A stretch of DNA of 64,000 bases, from the NCBI GenBank assembly GCA_003313425.1, contig NHZP01000019.1, forward strand, positions 992,001-1,056,000, given 5' to 3'. Of the stretch, positions 10,018-21,286 are shown piece after piece. Source of the stretch: Pseudopyrenochaeta lycopersici. Taxonomy: Eukaryota > Ascomycota > Dothideomycetes > Pleosporales > Pseudopyrenochaetaceae. Under the pieces are notes generated by a model, which worked only from the letters and a program-made list of their open reading frames with translations, ran no database searches and was not told the DNA's origin. How positions within the stretch are numbered: position 1 is the stretch's first letter; each line of letters starts with the position of its first letter. The position numbers were made by a program, and so were the translations under genes.

Positions 10018-11553
10018 TCAGTCTTCAAAGTCCCAGTAAAGTTTATCCAACTCCTCTTGTAAGCCCTCAATCCTCCGAACCTCATACTCGGTGCACTCAA
10101 ACAATGTTGAATCATCCGTCTTTGCGCACGACGTGGAGCACTCACATGGTATCGGCGCACCATTCGTCTTACTCAATCTAATTTGCTGCTCACGCGCCTT
10201 GATCATCGCTGTGTGGTTTACGCGTTTATCGTTGAGTATGTGCTGCCAGTATTTTCGAGTAGAGTTCTTTACGCAACCGCTAAGGCTAAAGGTGATGGCC
10301 TTTGCACTATCGAGCTTTGAGACTTGGCTTGACGTCTGCAGAGCCTTTAAATCATCCCATGCTAAGATGAGGAACCAGTCAATCCATACTTTCTGACAAG
10401 AATGCCCTTCATTGCCCGGACCGGAGATTGCGAGATGCCAAGGGCAGATCGCATCCACGTGCTTGGGGCTGATGAAGCGAAAGTCGAGGTATTGGAGGGC
10501 CGTGAAGGTCTTTAAAATATCTATGTTCCTAGAATGGACTGGGAGTGTTCCAAAGGGCTTTCTGGGTTTTGGATAAATACCAATAAACGAGAAATATTGC
10601 GCCGCAGACATCTCGAGCTGGACGCGTCGAAGAAATGCAGCATGTGGTGAGAACTTCATAGCCCCAGGGAACAGCGTGGAGAAGAGCGATTTGGGTCCTG
10701 CATTGCGTTCCGGCGACGCCAAATCCCCTGAATTCAGGGTTGTGAAACGTTTGGTCGTGTTTCGATATGCCACGCCGGTAGCCTCTTCCTTTACTTGCTT
10801 GCAGACCCTCATGATGGCCATGATTGGGCGGTGGACATCTGGATCGCGATGCGCACCAGCGCAGTTCCGGCCACCGCGAGCCCACTCGTATGAGATTCCA
10901 ACGCCAAGTGTAAATTCTTCGAAAGAGTGTGTGCAGCTGCGAAGATCTGGTACAATGACGGGGCCAATTATCTGTAAGTATACAGCCTCGCGCAATTCTG
11001 CCGGAAGATCCAGGAGTCGGAACGCCTTCCCATTCCTATCCCACCACATTTGTTGTTCCTCATACTGCATTTCTTTAAACTTCATATCGTACTCGTTGTT
11101 CCATTCATACGTGTCTCGAAGCCATTGAGCGAGCGGCAGGGCATAACACGAAGTATCGGTAGTCGAGAAATGTATGACGGCTAGGTTGTCGACCGCGATC
11201 TCCCTGCCCGGAAGACTTTTGATTACGACAGTCCTGGTAGGCATTGGATAGCATAGCGGTTCGCAGAATGTGTACCATGAACTATCATAGTTGGCTGTTG
11301 CATGGCAATCTGATCGATTTCGTACGGTGTCGATCTCCTCGCGGGTTGCAGGACGTGCGAAGAGAAGGCCTTCTTGATCCATGTAGTGATGGCTATATTT
11401 ACCGAGGAAATGAAAATTGCGCCGACGCTCTAGCTGAATGAAGGTGTGTGTCGCTTTGATGATAGGATCATGCGTCGAAGAGGAGAGCGATGCGATAGGA
11501 CTTTGCGTGCTGCTGAGACCCAGCACAGCCAACGATTTAGACAGATCGTCCAT
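10018..11553 (-). CDS. F-box-like protein with N-terminal extension, 511 aa
   Basis: Single-exon ORF that converges on the tandem pair (only ~150 bp between the stops). The F-box-like motif LLDLPAELREAVYLQIIG lies at about residues 180-197, unusually far in, after an N-terminal region of unknown fold containing a W/Y-rich segment (DSSWYTFCEPLCYP). Downstream, MRVCKQVKEEATGVAYRNT matches the 'xxCkQixxEa' block that follows the motif in this fungal family. The C-terminus is rich in E/K/R. Likely a distant relative of the tandem pair; no enzyme motif seen. Confidence 0.75.
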   Translation of the reverse strand: MDDLSKSLAVLGLSSTQSPIASLSSSTHDPIIKATHTFIQLERRRNFHFLGKYSHHYMDQEGLLFARPATREEIDTVRNRSDCHATANYDSSWYTFCEPLCYPMPTRTVVIKSLPGREIAVDNLAVIHFSTTDTSCYALPLAQWLRDTYEWNNEYDMKFKEMQYEEQQMWWDRNGKAFRLLDLPAELREAVYLQIIGPVIVPDLRSCTHSFEEFTLGVGISYEWARGGRNCAGAHRDPDVHRPIMAIMRVCKQVKEEATGVAYRNTTKRFTTLNSGDLASPERNAGPKSLFSTLFPGAMKFSPHAAFLRRVQLEMSAAQYFSFIGIYPKPRKPFGTLPVHSRNIDILKTFTALQYLDFRFISPKHVDAICPWHLAISGPGNEGHSCQKVWIDWFLILAWDDLKALQTSSQVSKLDSAKAITFSLSGCVKNSTRKYWQHILNDKRVNHTAMIKAREQQIRLSKTNGAPIPCECSTSCAKTDDSTLFECTEYEVRRIEGLQEELDKLYWDFED

Positions 11554-12147
11554 GGCGTTCAGCTGTTATCGCGCTCTGAATAGCTCATATATAATGGAAA
11601 GTATGAAAATCGGGGTGAAGTAAGCTTCTCTCAAGGCTATCGGGCGGGTTGTACCATCATCACGAGGCGCGCTAGTCCGTTTCAAGGTGCGTTTGTACCC
11701 TGAGGTGAATTCGAAGGCAAGAGTACCCGGTGACCTAACCCAAAACGGAGAGTATCTCACAACACTATGCAACGATATCTATACGGCTACTGAACGAGAC
11801 TTGAAGGGTTTCGTGATTCATCATACTGCTTGGCTAGCATAGCGGAGGCCTTGAACGCTGTTAGTTTTCTATGAATCATAAAGAGGTCTGGATTTACGCA
11901 TCTTGGAATTCCCACTAGGGTGCTGAAAGTGACTTTTGTAAGTGTTAAGCTAATCTGGAGGGGATGTGTCAAACAAGCGTTGGGTGTGAGTCAACCACGG
12001 GGTTTGTACACTACCGAATAGTATTGCTGTATCCTACGCCTATCGCTCATGCTAATGCTGATGCTAATGCTACATTCATAACTCGTTCATCTAATGCTTT
12101 GGCCAAGGGACTGGTCAACCTAGATGATACATTCATTACACATGCCT
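11554..12147. other. Intergenic region
   Basis: About 590 bp between the minus-strand F-box-like gene start and the stop of the permease gene. A short GCTAAT/GCTGAT repeat occurs near 12050-12075. No gene supported. Confidence 0.4.
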
Positions 12148-13587
12148 CTATGCATATGATTCCGCCGAACAAGTAAACGGACTCCTTACTGCCCCAGATG
12201 TGTATTGTGTGCGAATGTCCTCTACACTCGCATACGTACCCGCACCTAACACGATGATGCCAATGCAAAATACGGCAGCGTTCAGGACACTGAGAGTGAT
12301 GTTCTTCCATCCCTCGTTCCACTTTCCTTTCTTGACCAACTGGAACCAGAACAGCGCTGGGAAGTAGAATGTGAAGCCGGAGATGAACAGCGCAGAAATT
12401 AGGCCCAGTAATGCGTTGAAGAAAGGAATGGCTTCAGCAATGATCCAGCCGATGATCGTGACAACGGAGATAAGCACAATCCAGACAGCCCAGCCGCGCA
12501 CACCTTGCACATAGCGGATGGGCGAATTAGGGAATGCGCGGTCCATGATGTATCGTCCGACAACAGTTCCGTTGATACTACCAGAGATAAAAATGACGGG
12601 CATTGCGATTCCGAACGCGATACGCGACACATTGCCGCCAGCGGAGAGAAGAGCAGGTGACTTGACATCCTGGCCAATGAAGGCGTAGATGAGTGCACCA
12701 GTGAGTGTGTAGATGAAGATCTCAATCAAACCGAGAGCCCAGATAGACTTGACATAGTCCTTAGGTGTGTGCATCTCGCTCATGAAGGAAAATTGGCAGA
12801 CAGCGAACGAGTATGCGAAGATGATGTTCGTAGTTGCCAGGAATGCCTCGTAGAAGGTGGTACCCGCCGGTGGCCATGCAGACCAGTTTACTGCGGCTAG
12901 ACCGCCAGGAGCATTGTGCCCTTGCACACCCGTTGCAATAATGGTGACAAGGATAGCTGCGATAATGCTAACGAAGTCGATATAGCCCAAGATGGCGAAC
13001 TCGGCGAATGTCGGCGGCAACGCGAGGACCAACAGGATGATCATAGAGACCACGCCCCAGACGAGAGCACAGGTAGTGTAGTTATCGACAATGTTGATGA
13101 ACGCAATGGTACCAGTAAGCGCGTGCGACCCAACCAACAAGATCAGGAAAAGTGCGAACATAACACCTGTCAACTCTTTTCCGAAACGACCCCAGATAAG
13201 CTCCACTGCATCGGAGTAGTGGCCAACATGTGGGTGCCTCAGCTTGACTTGCCCGACAACGTAGCTCGTGTAGATCGCAACCAAGCCAAGACCGACACAC
13301 ATGATAACACCGGCGACCATTCCCAGCTTCGCGAACGCGCTGGGGATACTGAGGGAGCCGAGAGCAATGGCCTCGACGATCAGGCAAATGGTGAGACGTT
13401 TCCAGCCGAGGCGCTTGAACTTTTCTGAACCCTCCTGGACAGTGGTCGTCTTATCGACCGGCATCATGAGCTCAGGGTCACTCTTCTTGCCCTCGGAAGA
13501 CATCTCGTCAAAGGTGTATTTTGGCGGCTGCGCATAGTGTCTTCCGGTAGGATTGCCAGGCTCCGAGGTGTGTGATACTTCCTGCAT
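12148..13587 (-). CDS. Amino-acid permease, AAAP family (MTR-like)
   Basis: Single exon, 479 aa. A polar N-terminus of ~60 residues is followed by about eleven hydrophobic segments. The first reads RLTICLIVEAIALGSLSIPSAF, the characteristic start of Aa_trans (AAAP) transporters, and later segments such as the FAYSFAVCQFSFMSEM block agree with fungal neutral/aromatic amino-acid permeases resembling Neurospora MTR. It would act as a proton-coupled amino-acid importer in the plasma or vacuolar membrane; substrate cannot be fixed from sequence. The 5' flank is long (1.3 kb), which leaves room for nutrient control elements, none of which I can name. Confidence 0.88.
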   Translation of the reverse strand: MQEVSHTSEPGNPTGRHYAQPPKYTFDEMSSEGKKSDPELMMPVDKTTTVQEGSEKFKRLGWKRLTICLIVEAIALGSLSIPSAFAKLGMVAGVIMCVGLGLVAIYTSYVVGQVKLRHPHVGHYSDAVELIWGRFGKELTGVMFALFLILLVGSHALTGTIAFINIVDNYTTCALVWGVVSMIILLVLALPPTFAEFAILGYIDFVSIIAAILVTIIATGVQGHNAPGGLAAVNWSAWPPAGTTFYEAFLATTNIIFAYSFAVCQFSFMSEMHTPKDYVKSIWALGLIEIFIYTLTGALIYAFIGQDVKSPALLSAGGNVSRIAFGIAMPVIFISGSINGTVVGRYIMDRAFPNSPIRYVQGVRGWAVWIVLISVVTIIGWIIAEAIPFFNALLGLISALFISGFTFYFPALFWFQLVKKGKWNEGWKNITLSVLNAAVFCIGIIVLGAGTYASVEDIRTQYTSGAVRSPFTCSAESYA

Positions 13588-14931
13588 GTTGAATGATTGA
13601 TTCGATGATGTTCGAGGTGGTTGAAGTGGGATGAATCAATCGAAACAAAAGACGGTCCCGGCAGGGGGCAAGGGCGAGTTTTGGTGTACGGTCTTTGTGG
13701 AGAAGCTAGGATGTCTTCTCGTCTTAAATAGGAAGTCGAAGTGCAGTTCACACGTCTGAACCTTGGGACGAAAGCGGGCGCGATATCAACGGCAGTGAAG
13801 TACCGTGGAAAGAATCACGCTGCGCGAACAACTACAACAATAACAACAGTGAATGCAAGATTGAGCCGTCAACGAGCGGAAACGCGTCCATCTTAAATGA
13901 CTGACCTTATCTCTCCGCACATGGAGGTGTGGTAATGGAATGTTCCAAGCGCCTCTCCCCGCGCGCTTTATCGGAGTACCCAGTGCACTGGCGACCGAAA
14001 CTGACCGACTCTGCTGCTTGAGTCGGTCTCGGAATCACTCTCGCAGCGTTATGCCTGGTGGCGCTGGGATGGTGAGATCCACATCGCGCAGTGCTGTTGA
14101 CGTAAAACTTCGAAAATTTTGCGCGCTGAGTGATGAGAAAGGGACGTGCTTGATGTGACATGGTCTCACAGGATTTAGTGGTGACATCACGCACATCCCT
14201 ACTGTGTGCTCAGGGATGCGGGCGCGTTTTGTGCCCCTGGAAATACCGGGAATCAAGCATGTCGGAGTAAGCACTTGCAAGACGCAGTGACGAGCACAAT
14301 GGCGAAAGAGGCGGCGAAGTGCTGCGGGTAGGGCTGCTCGAGCCGTGGTTCTGGTTTGCTGGTGTGGAGTCAAGCCTTTCGTTCCGCGCCTTCCCGGTCC
14401 TCGGCGGGTCTTGGTCTAATTACCCGAACAGGCACCGAGCAAACTCTGACTAAAGACAGCCCAGCACTCCTCCGAGACTGACCGTTGTCTAGTCCTCAAG
14501 TAGTAACTCGCGACATAAAATTTGTGATGTTTGCCTTGGTAGCCTTGGTACGCTTGTTTGGGGTGCCTGAGCAGGGTGATCAAAAGGGCAAATTGTCTCT
14601 CGTGACGAGGCGCCGCCAATCGGCCGTCCATGGGGATTGTGGAGTGCATTGGCGAGGGATGCCATGGCCAATTGCAATGGAGGAGAAACATTCTGAGCGA
14701 TTTCAAGGATGGGGCAACGATGTACCCCAGGTGGACCCTTTGAACCTTCGTTCCGAACTGGGAAAGGGAAATGTCGTTCTTACGGCTCAAACGTTCCGTA
14801 TATTGAGACGATGTGTACAATTAATAAGTGGAAAACATGCGGGGAAATCGCGTGACCAGCTCTCTCTTGACATTACGGGACTTGCTCCCGACTCACTCCG
14901 ACATCTAATTGCACTCATCGTGTTCGCTGCT
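13588..14931. other. Intergenic region upstream of the permease
   Basis: 1.3 kb between the permease start and the stop of the histidine phosphatase gene (both minus strand). Short ORFs exist on both strands but none shows a family match or coding-like composition. The permease promoter should lie here. Confidence 0.4.
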
Positions 14932-15899
14932 TCAGTTCTTGGCTTCCTCTTCCACAGTCTTCAGCTCGTCCACAACATGCGGGTCGTCTTCCTTCTGTTC
15001 AAAATCTCTTCTCGCTCTGCTCTCCTTGGTCTCTATCACATGAGCATCTCTAGCATTTGATTCAGGCGTGAAGACAAACTCGCGGTGTTCGCCTGCTCTG
15101 GGTTAGCACGAGTGCAGAGCAACCTAGCTGATAAGACAAACAGTTACTGTACGCCGTACCCATCATTGGATCATCGACATCCCAGTCTTCGGTCAAGAAG
15201 TGAGCGAAAGCACCATGAGTGACGAGTAAAATCTGTTCAGTCAACAACATAATAGAACAGCGATGAGCCTAGGTTATGGCAACGTACCTCCATCTCCGGT
15301 CGCTGGAACAGCCAAGTTCGGAGATCAGCCGCGCGTTTTGATATAGCTTCTTTCTCATACGCCCAGTAGCCTTTCTAAGATGCGCGTTAGTAACACCATA
15401 TGCCGAAGTGATGCTTGGTCTAGGCGCGAGACTGACTTTGCTGTTCCAACCCTCAGTCACAGCCGAAGCGTCAATCTTGTTGATATCAAACTCTAGTTCA
15501 CCCTCCTCGAACAGGTCTGGAAGTAGTCGCTTGACGTCTGCTGCAGTGTTTGCAATTCCGACATCGCATCCTATGTTGCTGACCTCCTGCAACAATGGCA
15601 AAAGGACAAACGGTACACCATTTCGCGAAAGAGTAGGACCGAAGCTTAGGGCCGCAGTTTGGATCGTGCGGCGTAGCGGAGATGCGAAGATGATATCCAC
15701 GCTGTTGTGTTGCGCAAATGTGGATCGTAACGCGCGACATTGGTCTTTACCTTTTTGGGTAAGTACAGCATCGCGAATCTCGTAATTACGCTGCGGAAGT
15801 ATAAGTTGGTTATTCAGATCCTAGATCAGATGCAAAGACACGCACAGTTGCATTGTGTTCACCTTGCGCGTGGCGCACGAGATGGATCCTAGGAGGCAT
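14932..15899 (-). CDS. Histidine phosphatase superfamily (phosphoglycerate mutase-like), 246 aa
   Basis: Five exons on the minus strand: 15899-15846, 15790-15437, 15374-15288, 15232-15148 and 15092-14932. Joined in phase they give a complete protein of the usual family length. The N-terminus PPRIHLVRHAQGEHNAT carries the catalytic RHG-type motif (R-H-A here) with His at residue 10; ASPLRRTIQTA supplies the second conserved Arg; a 'WNSKKGYWA' block follows; LLVTHGAFAHFLTEDW carries the second catalytic His; and EHREFVFTPES closes the domain. Introns of ~55-62 bp have CTAAC/CTGAC branch sites; the last acceptor (AGCAG) was chosen because the upstream CCCAG lies too near the branch. Fungal relatives act on small phosphorylated substrates; the exact substrate is unknown. 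Confidence 0.85.
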
Positions 15900-16284
15900 T
15901 ATCGTGTGAAGGCTCCAAAGTCAGTTTTCGTCAAGATAAGTGGGGGTGACGGCGTTGAGTCACAGCGAGCAGTTGGCGAGATGCTCTTCTGTGGATTCAA
16001 TCAGGACAGACAATCGTTATCAATTGCCTTCAAAAAAGAACAGAGATGTCGTACGCAAAGGATGTCAGGAAACAGTCCGACTTTAATAGTTGAGTACCTC
16101 GCCTCAGCTTTGCTTGGTGGGATGGAGTGGTTGACTCTGGAAAGGCAGGTTTGCCGAGGGCGTCATTCCGCTCAGCGCTAGTCTTCTTTTGGAAAACATG
16201 CGGTTGTACGTATGCAGCCTTGCTGCCGAACTCGATGCAATTATGAAAGTGTTGCGGTTCTCATACATAGTGAATCCCTACGCA
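15900..16284. other. Intergenic region
   Basis: About 385 bp between the phosphatase start and the stop codon of the PKS remnant. Nothing recognisable. Confidence 0.4.
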
Positions 16285-16855
16285 CTATGAGTGAGCGAAT
16301 GCTCGATCTGCAAGTGGTCTTTGCGACTCTTGCTTGGGGCATGCAACATGAGGAACAATAACATGCTGCAAGAGTATCCTTTCTCTAGCACTATGACAAA
16401 TCTCTTTGGCATTTAGATAACGCATAGTTGTCATACACAACCACCATTGTTCACTGGACCTGATTCTTTCCAACAACTCAACAGCAAGTTGAGGAATCCC
16501 CAGATTCCCATCTAGTAGCTGCTGGAACGGCATGTCGACTTTGAATTCACTAAAGATCCAGCTGCGAAACTCAGCTCCGATCATGCTATCGAGACCAAAA
16601 CTGGCTAGAGACATTTTACTGCCTTGAATATCCTCCACGGGAAGTATTAGAAGACGAGATAAGCGCTCCATGATACGAGCTTCGATGTCGCGTTCTTCTT
16701 CGCTAATACAAGTCATGCCACGCCGCCGTATGGAGGCTTCAGTATCAGGATTATCTGCAACATAGCCAATGCCTGTGATGACCGGAATCATTAGAGAAGT
16801 GGCAGGCAGACAAGAGTATGACAGTAATGTGCAAGAGCATCGAGAAGCAGTTTTG
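16285..16855 (-). pseudogene. Remnant of a reducing polyketide synthase (end of KR plus ACP)
   Basis: The frame from 16791 to 16285 reads as the tail of a ketoreductase domain (GIGYVADNPDTEASIRRRGM) followed by a linker and an acyl-carrier domain with the phosphopantetheine site FGLDSMIGAEFRSW, where Ser is the attachment residue. Just upstream, LLLDALAHYCHTL in another frame matches the KR 'FLDALAHYRHSL' motif; it is joined to LPATSL only if one base is restored near 16810. No KS, AT, DH or ER sequence remains upstream, and the ORF runs on past the usual PKS end. So this is the 3' debris of a highly reducing PKS gene with at least one frameshift and loss of several kilobases. Confidence 0.75.
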
Positions 16856-17684
16856 GCTGTCCCAAGTCAGTCTCCTCATTTGCACTTGCTTTCACTTTGA
16901 GCTAAGGCTTCACCAGCTGCGTAATTTGATTGGCGTCCGGCGTTCAACAAGCTTTATGGGATGATCTGCGAGCGTGTGTCAGACAAAGCTGCCCAGAACA
17001 CGGTAACTGAATTATAAAAGTGGCTTTAAATAGCATCATAACTGTTGAAGACCACACTATACATACTGGTTGCTGACTTTATATTGCGGCGGGGTCAATC
17101 TTATGGGCCCAGCCTTTGAAGAACGTCTTCCAGGATGAAAATGGAGTAAAATAATGACTCCGCCACACTAAAGGTAGTGCATATGCATGATACTAATAAA
17201 GCCTGAGCAATGAAAGGTACCGAATCGTACCGTAAACAACATCAATGCCTTTTACCCAATAAATAGAGCTCGTTTTCGACCTTGGCAGTGTTCTTTGAGT
17301 GGTTGAACGGCGACAAGCTGCGCCCTTCGCGTGCATAACCGCACCGCTTGGGATCTGATGCTTTAGATCAACCCGTATCCTGGCAACTGATAAATTTCAC
17401 TGTGCATCTGGAATGAGAACGAGTTCGAACATGCTTGGATCTTTCCGGTCTTGAGTAATGCGGAGCAGAGACAGACAGGCATAGTGAGACTGTGCCCCTG
17501 TGACGTTTCGGCTATAGAGCGAGCGAGAATAATATAAAAGGGACCGATAGGTGGCTTTAGCTGTCTATCCTGCGATTACACAGTGCACCAATCACTCTTG
17601 CATCCTCATATTCTATTGGTCTCACAATAATACTTTCATTCCTACGTCGTTCTGCTCTATTGAATCGGTGTCGCCAGTAGCGTC
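16856..17684. other. Intergenic region with possible promoter
   Basis: 830 bp between the PKS remnant and the reductase gene. No further PKS-like coding could be read. A TATA-like AATATAAAAG run at 17531-17540 lies ~145 bp before the reductase ATG. Confidence 0.4.
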
Positions 17685-18807
17685 ATGGTCGCAAACGTCG
17701 GTCTCATCTTCAAGAAAATCCCAGAGGCATTCCCTATAATCGGCGAGCACCTGAACATTGAGACCAGGGAGTTCAATGTCGAGACTGAACCTCCTCAGGG
17801 CGGCCTCACAGTGAAAAATCTTTATGTCTCGTTCGATCCTTATCAGCGAGGCTGTATGCGTGACCCAGACAACGCAACATGGACTCCTTCATTCACATTG
17901 GGGCATCCTATAATCAGCGGCGCTGTTGCAAAGGTGATCAAGTCGGACGTATCGGGGCTTCAGGCGGGAGACCTCGTCTAGGGAATATTTGGGACGGAGC
18001 AATACTCTGTGGTGCCTTCATTTCTAGTGTCCACGGTAAGAAAGCTAGAAAACCCTCTAGGACTCGACCCTGTACTCTTTGTAGGTGCTTTGGGCCTTTG
18101 TGGTCTCAGCGCGTACGCGTCCTTTTACGAGATTGGAAAGCCCCAGAAGGGGCAGACCATATTCATTTCAGCGGCTAGCAGCGGAGTCGGTCAGATCGTT
18201 GGTCAGCTGGCGAAATTAGAAGGTCTCCGGGTCATTGGTAGCGTTGGAAACGACGAGAAGTTGAGGTTCATTGTGGAAGAGTTGGGTTTCGACACTGGAT
18301 TCAATTACAAGAAGGAGAGCGTTGACGATGCTTTGGCCAAACTAGCACCGGAAGGGTTTGATATCTCCTACGATAACGTCGGCGGTGAGACATTAGACGC
18401 TGCGTTGTTACATATGAAGGACTTTGGGAGAATTGGTAAGTTTCTGACCTTGAATCGCCGACTGCTATTCATATGGAAGGAATTGTCCTGACAGAGTATT
18501 ACCAGTCGGTTGTGGTATGATATCACAGTATAATTTGCCGCAAGAGCAAAAGTACGGGCTGAAGAATATGATGAATCTATTCCGCAAGCGACTCACGCTG
18601 CAAGGTTTTATCATCTCCGATCCGCAATTCGTAGACAAATACGCAATACAGTTCTTCACCAGAATGATCGTATGGCTAAAGGAAGGGAAGATTAGGACCA
18701 AGGAGAGCGTGACCGTAGGTATCGAGAATGCAGCGACATGCTATCTGGGTATGTTTACTGGTGAGAACTTTGGAAAGACAGTGCTGAAGGTCGCGGATTT
18801 TGAATGA
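17685..18807 (+). pseudogene. NADP-dependent MDR oxidoreductase (prostaglandin/leukotriene reductase-like) with an in-frame stop
   Basis: Exons 17685-18435 and 18506-18807 with a 70-bp GT-AG intron would encode 350 residues of a zinc-independent medium-chain reductase. Signatures are FDPYQRGCMRD near residue 50, the NADP-binding SAASSGVGQIVGQLAKLEG segment, the YDNVGGETLDA block and RIVGCGMISQYN across the splice junction. The frame contains TAG at 17979-17981, exactly where relatives have an aromatic residue (GDLV-Y/W-G). Reading it as a splice acceptor would require a ~34-bp intron and would delete the conserved GLQAGDLV. The rest of the gene is undamaged, so inactivation is recent or the base is a sequence error. 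Confidence 0.8.
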
Positions 18808-20034
18808 TCGCAATGCTCAAAGCAGTACAGAGACGCTCTAAGATACGAAATTTCTTATGCTGGTGTTTTTCTTATCGACTGTTTGATTGGGGTCTTCCCC
18901 AATCGTTGGCCAAAATTGGTAGTTAGCAGGTACGAAAAAGTTGCACACACCTACTTGGAGGCCGGGATCTCAGATGACCTTCTTTTGCTGAGTCCACAAG
19001 GATGCAAACGCAATATTTACTGTATAACGACCCCAAATCCCCAACATAACACACGGCGACAGGCCAGGCGTATAGGAATCTACTATCATTGTTGGCTTGA
19101 CGCTGGTACCGAGACCGAGACCACTCAACTTCTCAATTCAGTATTACGTATGTCAGATAGACGCTATCGGCTTCTTCTCGGGTTAAACTCAATGATCTCA
19201 ATTTGGTCTCGAAATCCCAGAAATTTCTAGCCAAGAACCTGCTCAAGCTACCCTTCTGTGTCTATAGCGCGGATTCATATAGCCTGTCCCCGTCAGCCGA
19301 TAGCAAACCGGAGAAGGGACTGCTAGCTCTAGAAAACGCAAAGAGCTCCATTGTCTGTTGCTATAATCACTTTAGTTCGCACTAATATCAGCGACTACAT
19401 CAGCAGTGTACTGCAATGTTGCCCAGAAGTTCGTTCTTGCTATATTCAGCATGCTACACAAGATCAGTCAAGCTTTTGATACCAAATGTTCAGGATTCAA
19501 GCGAAGAAATAGATTTACAATGCAGAGGAGTGATCCCACATGATTAGTGCGATAAAACAACCATGAAGAGCATGGGCAGGGGTGCAGATTTGGAATTGCA
19601 TATAGAATGAAAGGCATGATGACCTTCAGCTGAAATCCAATGCCATGGTTGCTGTGCAGTGAGATTATTCGTGGAGTTATGTTGAGATAACTTAATATAT
19701 GAATTCTCTATCGGGTTTAGAATCAGAAACCAAACTCCACCTAATTCAATCCACCAGAAAACAATTGAAAACGTGTCACTGATAAGAGATGATATACAGA
19801 TTTATGACTCGGGTTGAAACAGACTGTCAAGGTGACATGTGCATGACACAATTCAAATCGGTATCCTATTTTTTATTGTTAAAGGCCTCCAAGCGCACTA
19901 TTAATTTAGAGTGTTCAGGCTATCTATGTGAAGTGGGTCGCATTAGCGCATTAGTTAAGAGAAAATAGGGAAAGATAGCATGCTTTGAACTTAACGGTCG
20001 ATATCATATCGCCGTCGGAATCTCCCGCAAATGA
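18808..20034. other. AT-rich intergenic region
   Basis: 1.2 kb with short, inconsistent ORFs. No domain, RNA or repeat recognised. Confidence 0.45.
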
Positions 20035-21286
20035 TCATGAAAAGTTTGTAGATCCAATGAAAACGACTAGGACTGCACAATACGCGGCACTCGCCGCGAA
20101 AAGCTCGTGTCTTCGCGCTTTTGTCAGCAAAGACATCGCCGCAGCAAATAAAAGTGTAAACACCATCAAAACACCTATAGCCGCAAACATGCATTCGGTT
20201 GTCTTCTTAGTCGACAAACGATACATACTCAGGACCGGAGCGGCAAGCAATACAAATATCACAGCCGTAATGACTAAGTTGACGAGCTTTGCGACCCGCG
20301 AAGGAGAGTAGTAGTAATTTCTCTCATCTGAAGACTTACGTCTTTGATCTTCGGTGCAGAATAGCCACTGTTCAGTGTAAGCGTTTGCGTCTAACATTGA
20401 GGAAAGTACTCTCACGCGTATAAAACGGCAATCAATTGTATGCAGCATCTTCTCGATCATGCCATCAAAGCTTGCCCACTCCCGACCGTACCTAAGGGTG
20501 ATAATATCTTCCTTCCACGTAATATAGTCCTGTTCGTCGCCGACAAGTGGAGCGATATTGTGGAACCAATTACAGACACTCTTATAGTCGCGGTCTGTGG
20601 GTCGCTGGAAAGAGACCAGCTCTCTAGCTTTAATGAGAAGTTCATCATACTGGCAAACCTTGGCCCTTAATTCCTCTAAGATCTCGTCGCGAGTCCGGTC
20701 ACCGTCCTTTTTTTCGTCTTTGCAAGCTGCGCTATCCACGTCCAATGATCTAAGTCTTGTTTTCTCGCTCTCAAGTTCATCATGAAATTTATCCATGCTA
20801 TCAAGCTCGGATTCCAAGATCTGTATACTTGCCTGAAGGTTCAGAAGCAAACGTGCGTGGACGCAGCTGAAGCCTCTGTACAACATGAAATTTTGCTCGC
20901 TTGCATTAAACGCAGCAAGACGCGGATAGCCATTTGGACACTTTTCGACTGCGTTTTGAAATAGGTCAGATTATTTGAAACTTGGTGGAAGGAGTGCACT
21001 TACGTTGACGAACTCTGGTCCCATCGGAGCCGCCCACCGTAAACACTAGTGGATCATCGTGGACATCACCAGTACTAGGTTGTTGTTCCACATCACTGGC
21101 CTTTTCCTTTGACCGAATTAATCCGAGACGGCTCGCTGTATTCATCCATGATTTCACAGATATCTTAGAAAAATAAGTAGAAGAAGATGTATTAGAAAAT
21201 GATGTAGGTTGATTGTGAAAGTTGCCCTCCTTCTCAATCGCGGAACATTGTGAGATGTTCATGGCCAACACAAACAAGATAGACAC
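20035..21286 (-). CDS. DUF6594 membrane protein, 398 aa
   Basis: Exons 21286-21004 and 20948-20035, with a 55-bp intron (GTAAGT donor, AACGCAG acceptor). The first exon encodes a polar, Ser/Thr-rich N-terminus (a later ATG at 21262 is possible). The second exon opens with CPNGYPRLAAFNASEQNF, the hallmark start of DUF6594, followed by an RLLLNLQASIQILESELD helix, a charged middle, and three C-terminal membrane segments ending AAYCAVLVVFIGS. Proteins of this family are widespread in Pezizomycotina, often with many paralogues, and have no assigned function; some lie near heterokaryon-incompatibility genes. The match in both halves and across the splice site makes the assignment firm. Confidence 0.85.

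Noticed and set aside
14485..15060. 191-codon plus-strand ORF
   Set aside because: It overlaps the last exon of the histidine phosphatase on the opposite strand and has no family match.
15269..15436. Unspliced continuation of the phosphatase frame (KVSLAPRPSITSAYG...)
   Set aside because: An intron at 15375-15436 with an ACTAAC branch restores KGYWAYEKEA...LFQRPEME and the LVTHG motif, which the unspliced frame destroys.
17949..17981. TAG in the reductase read as an intron acceptor
   Set aside because: The intron would be ~34 bp and would remove the conserved GLQAGDLV; a nonsense codon is simpler.
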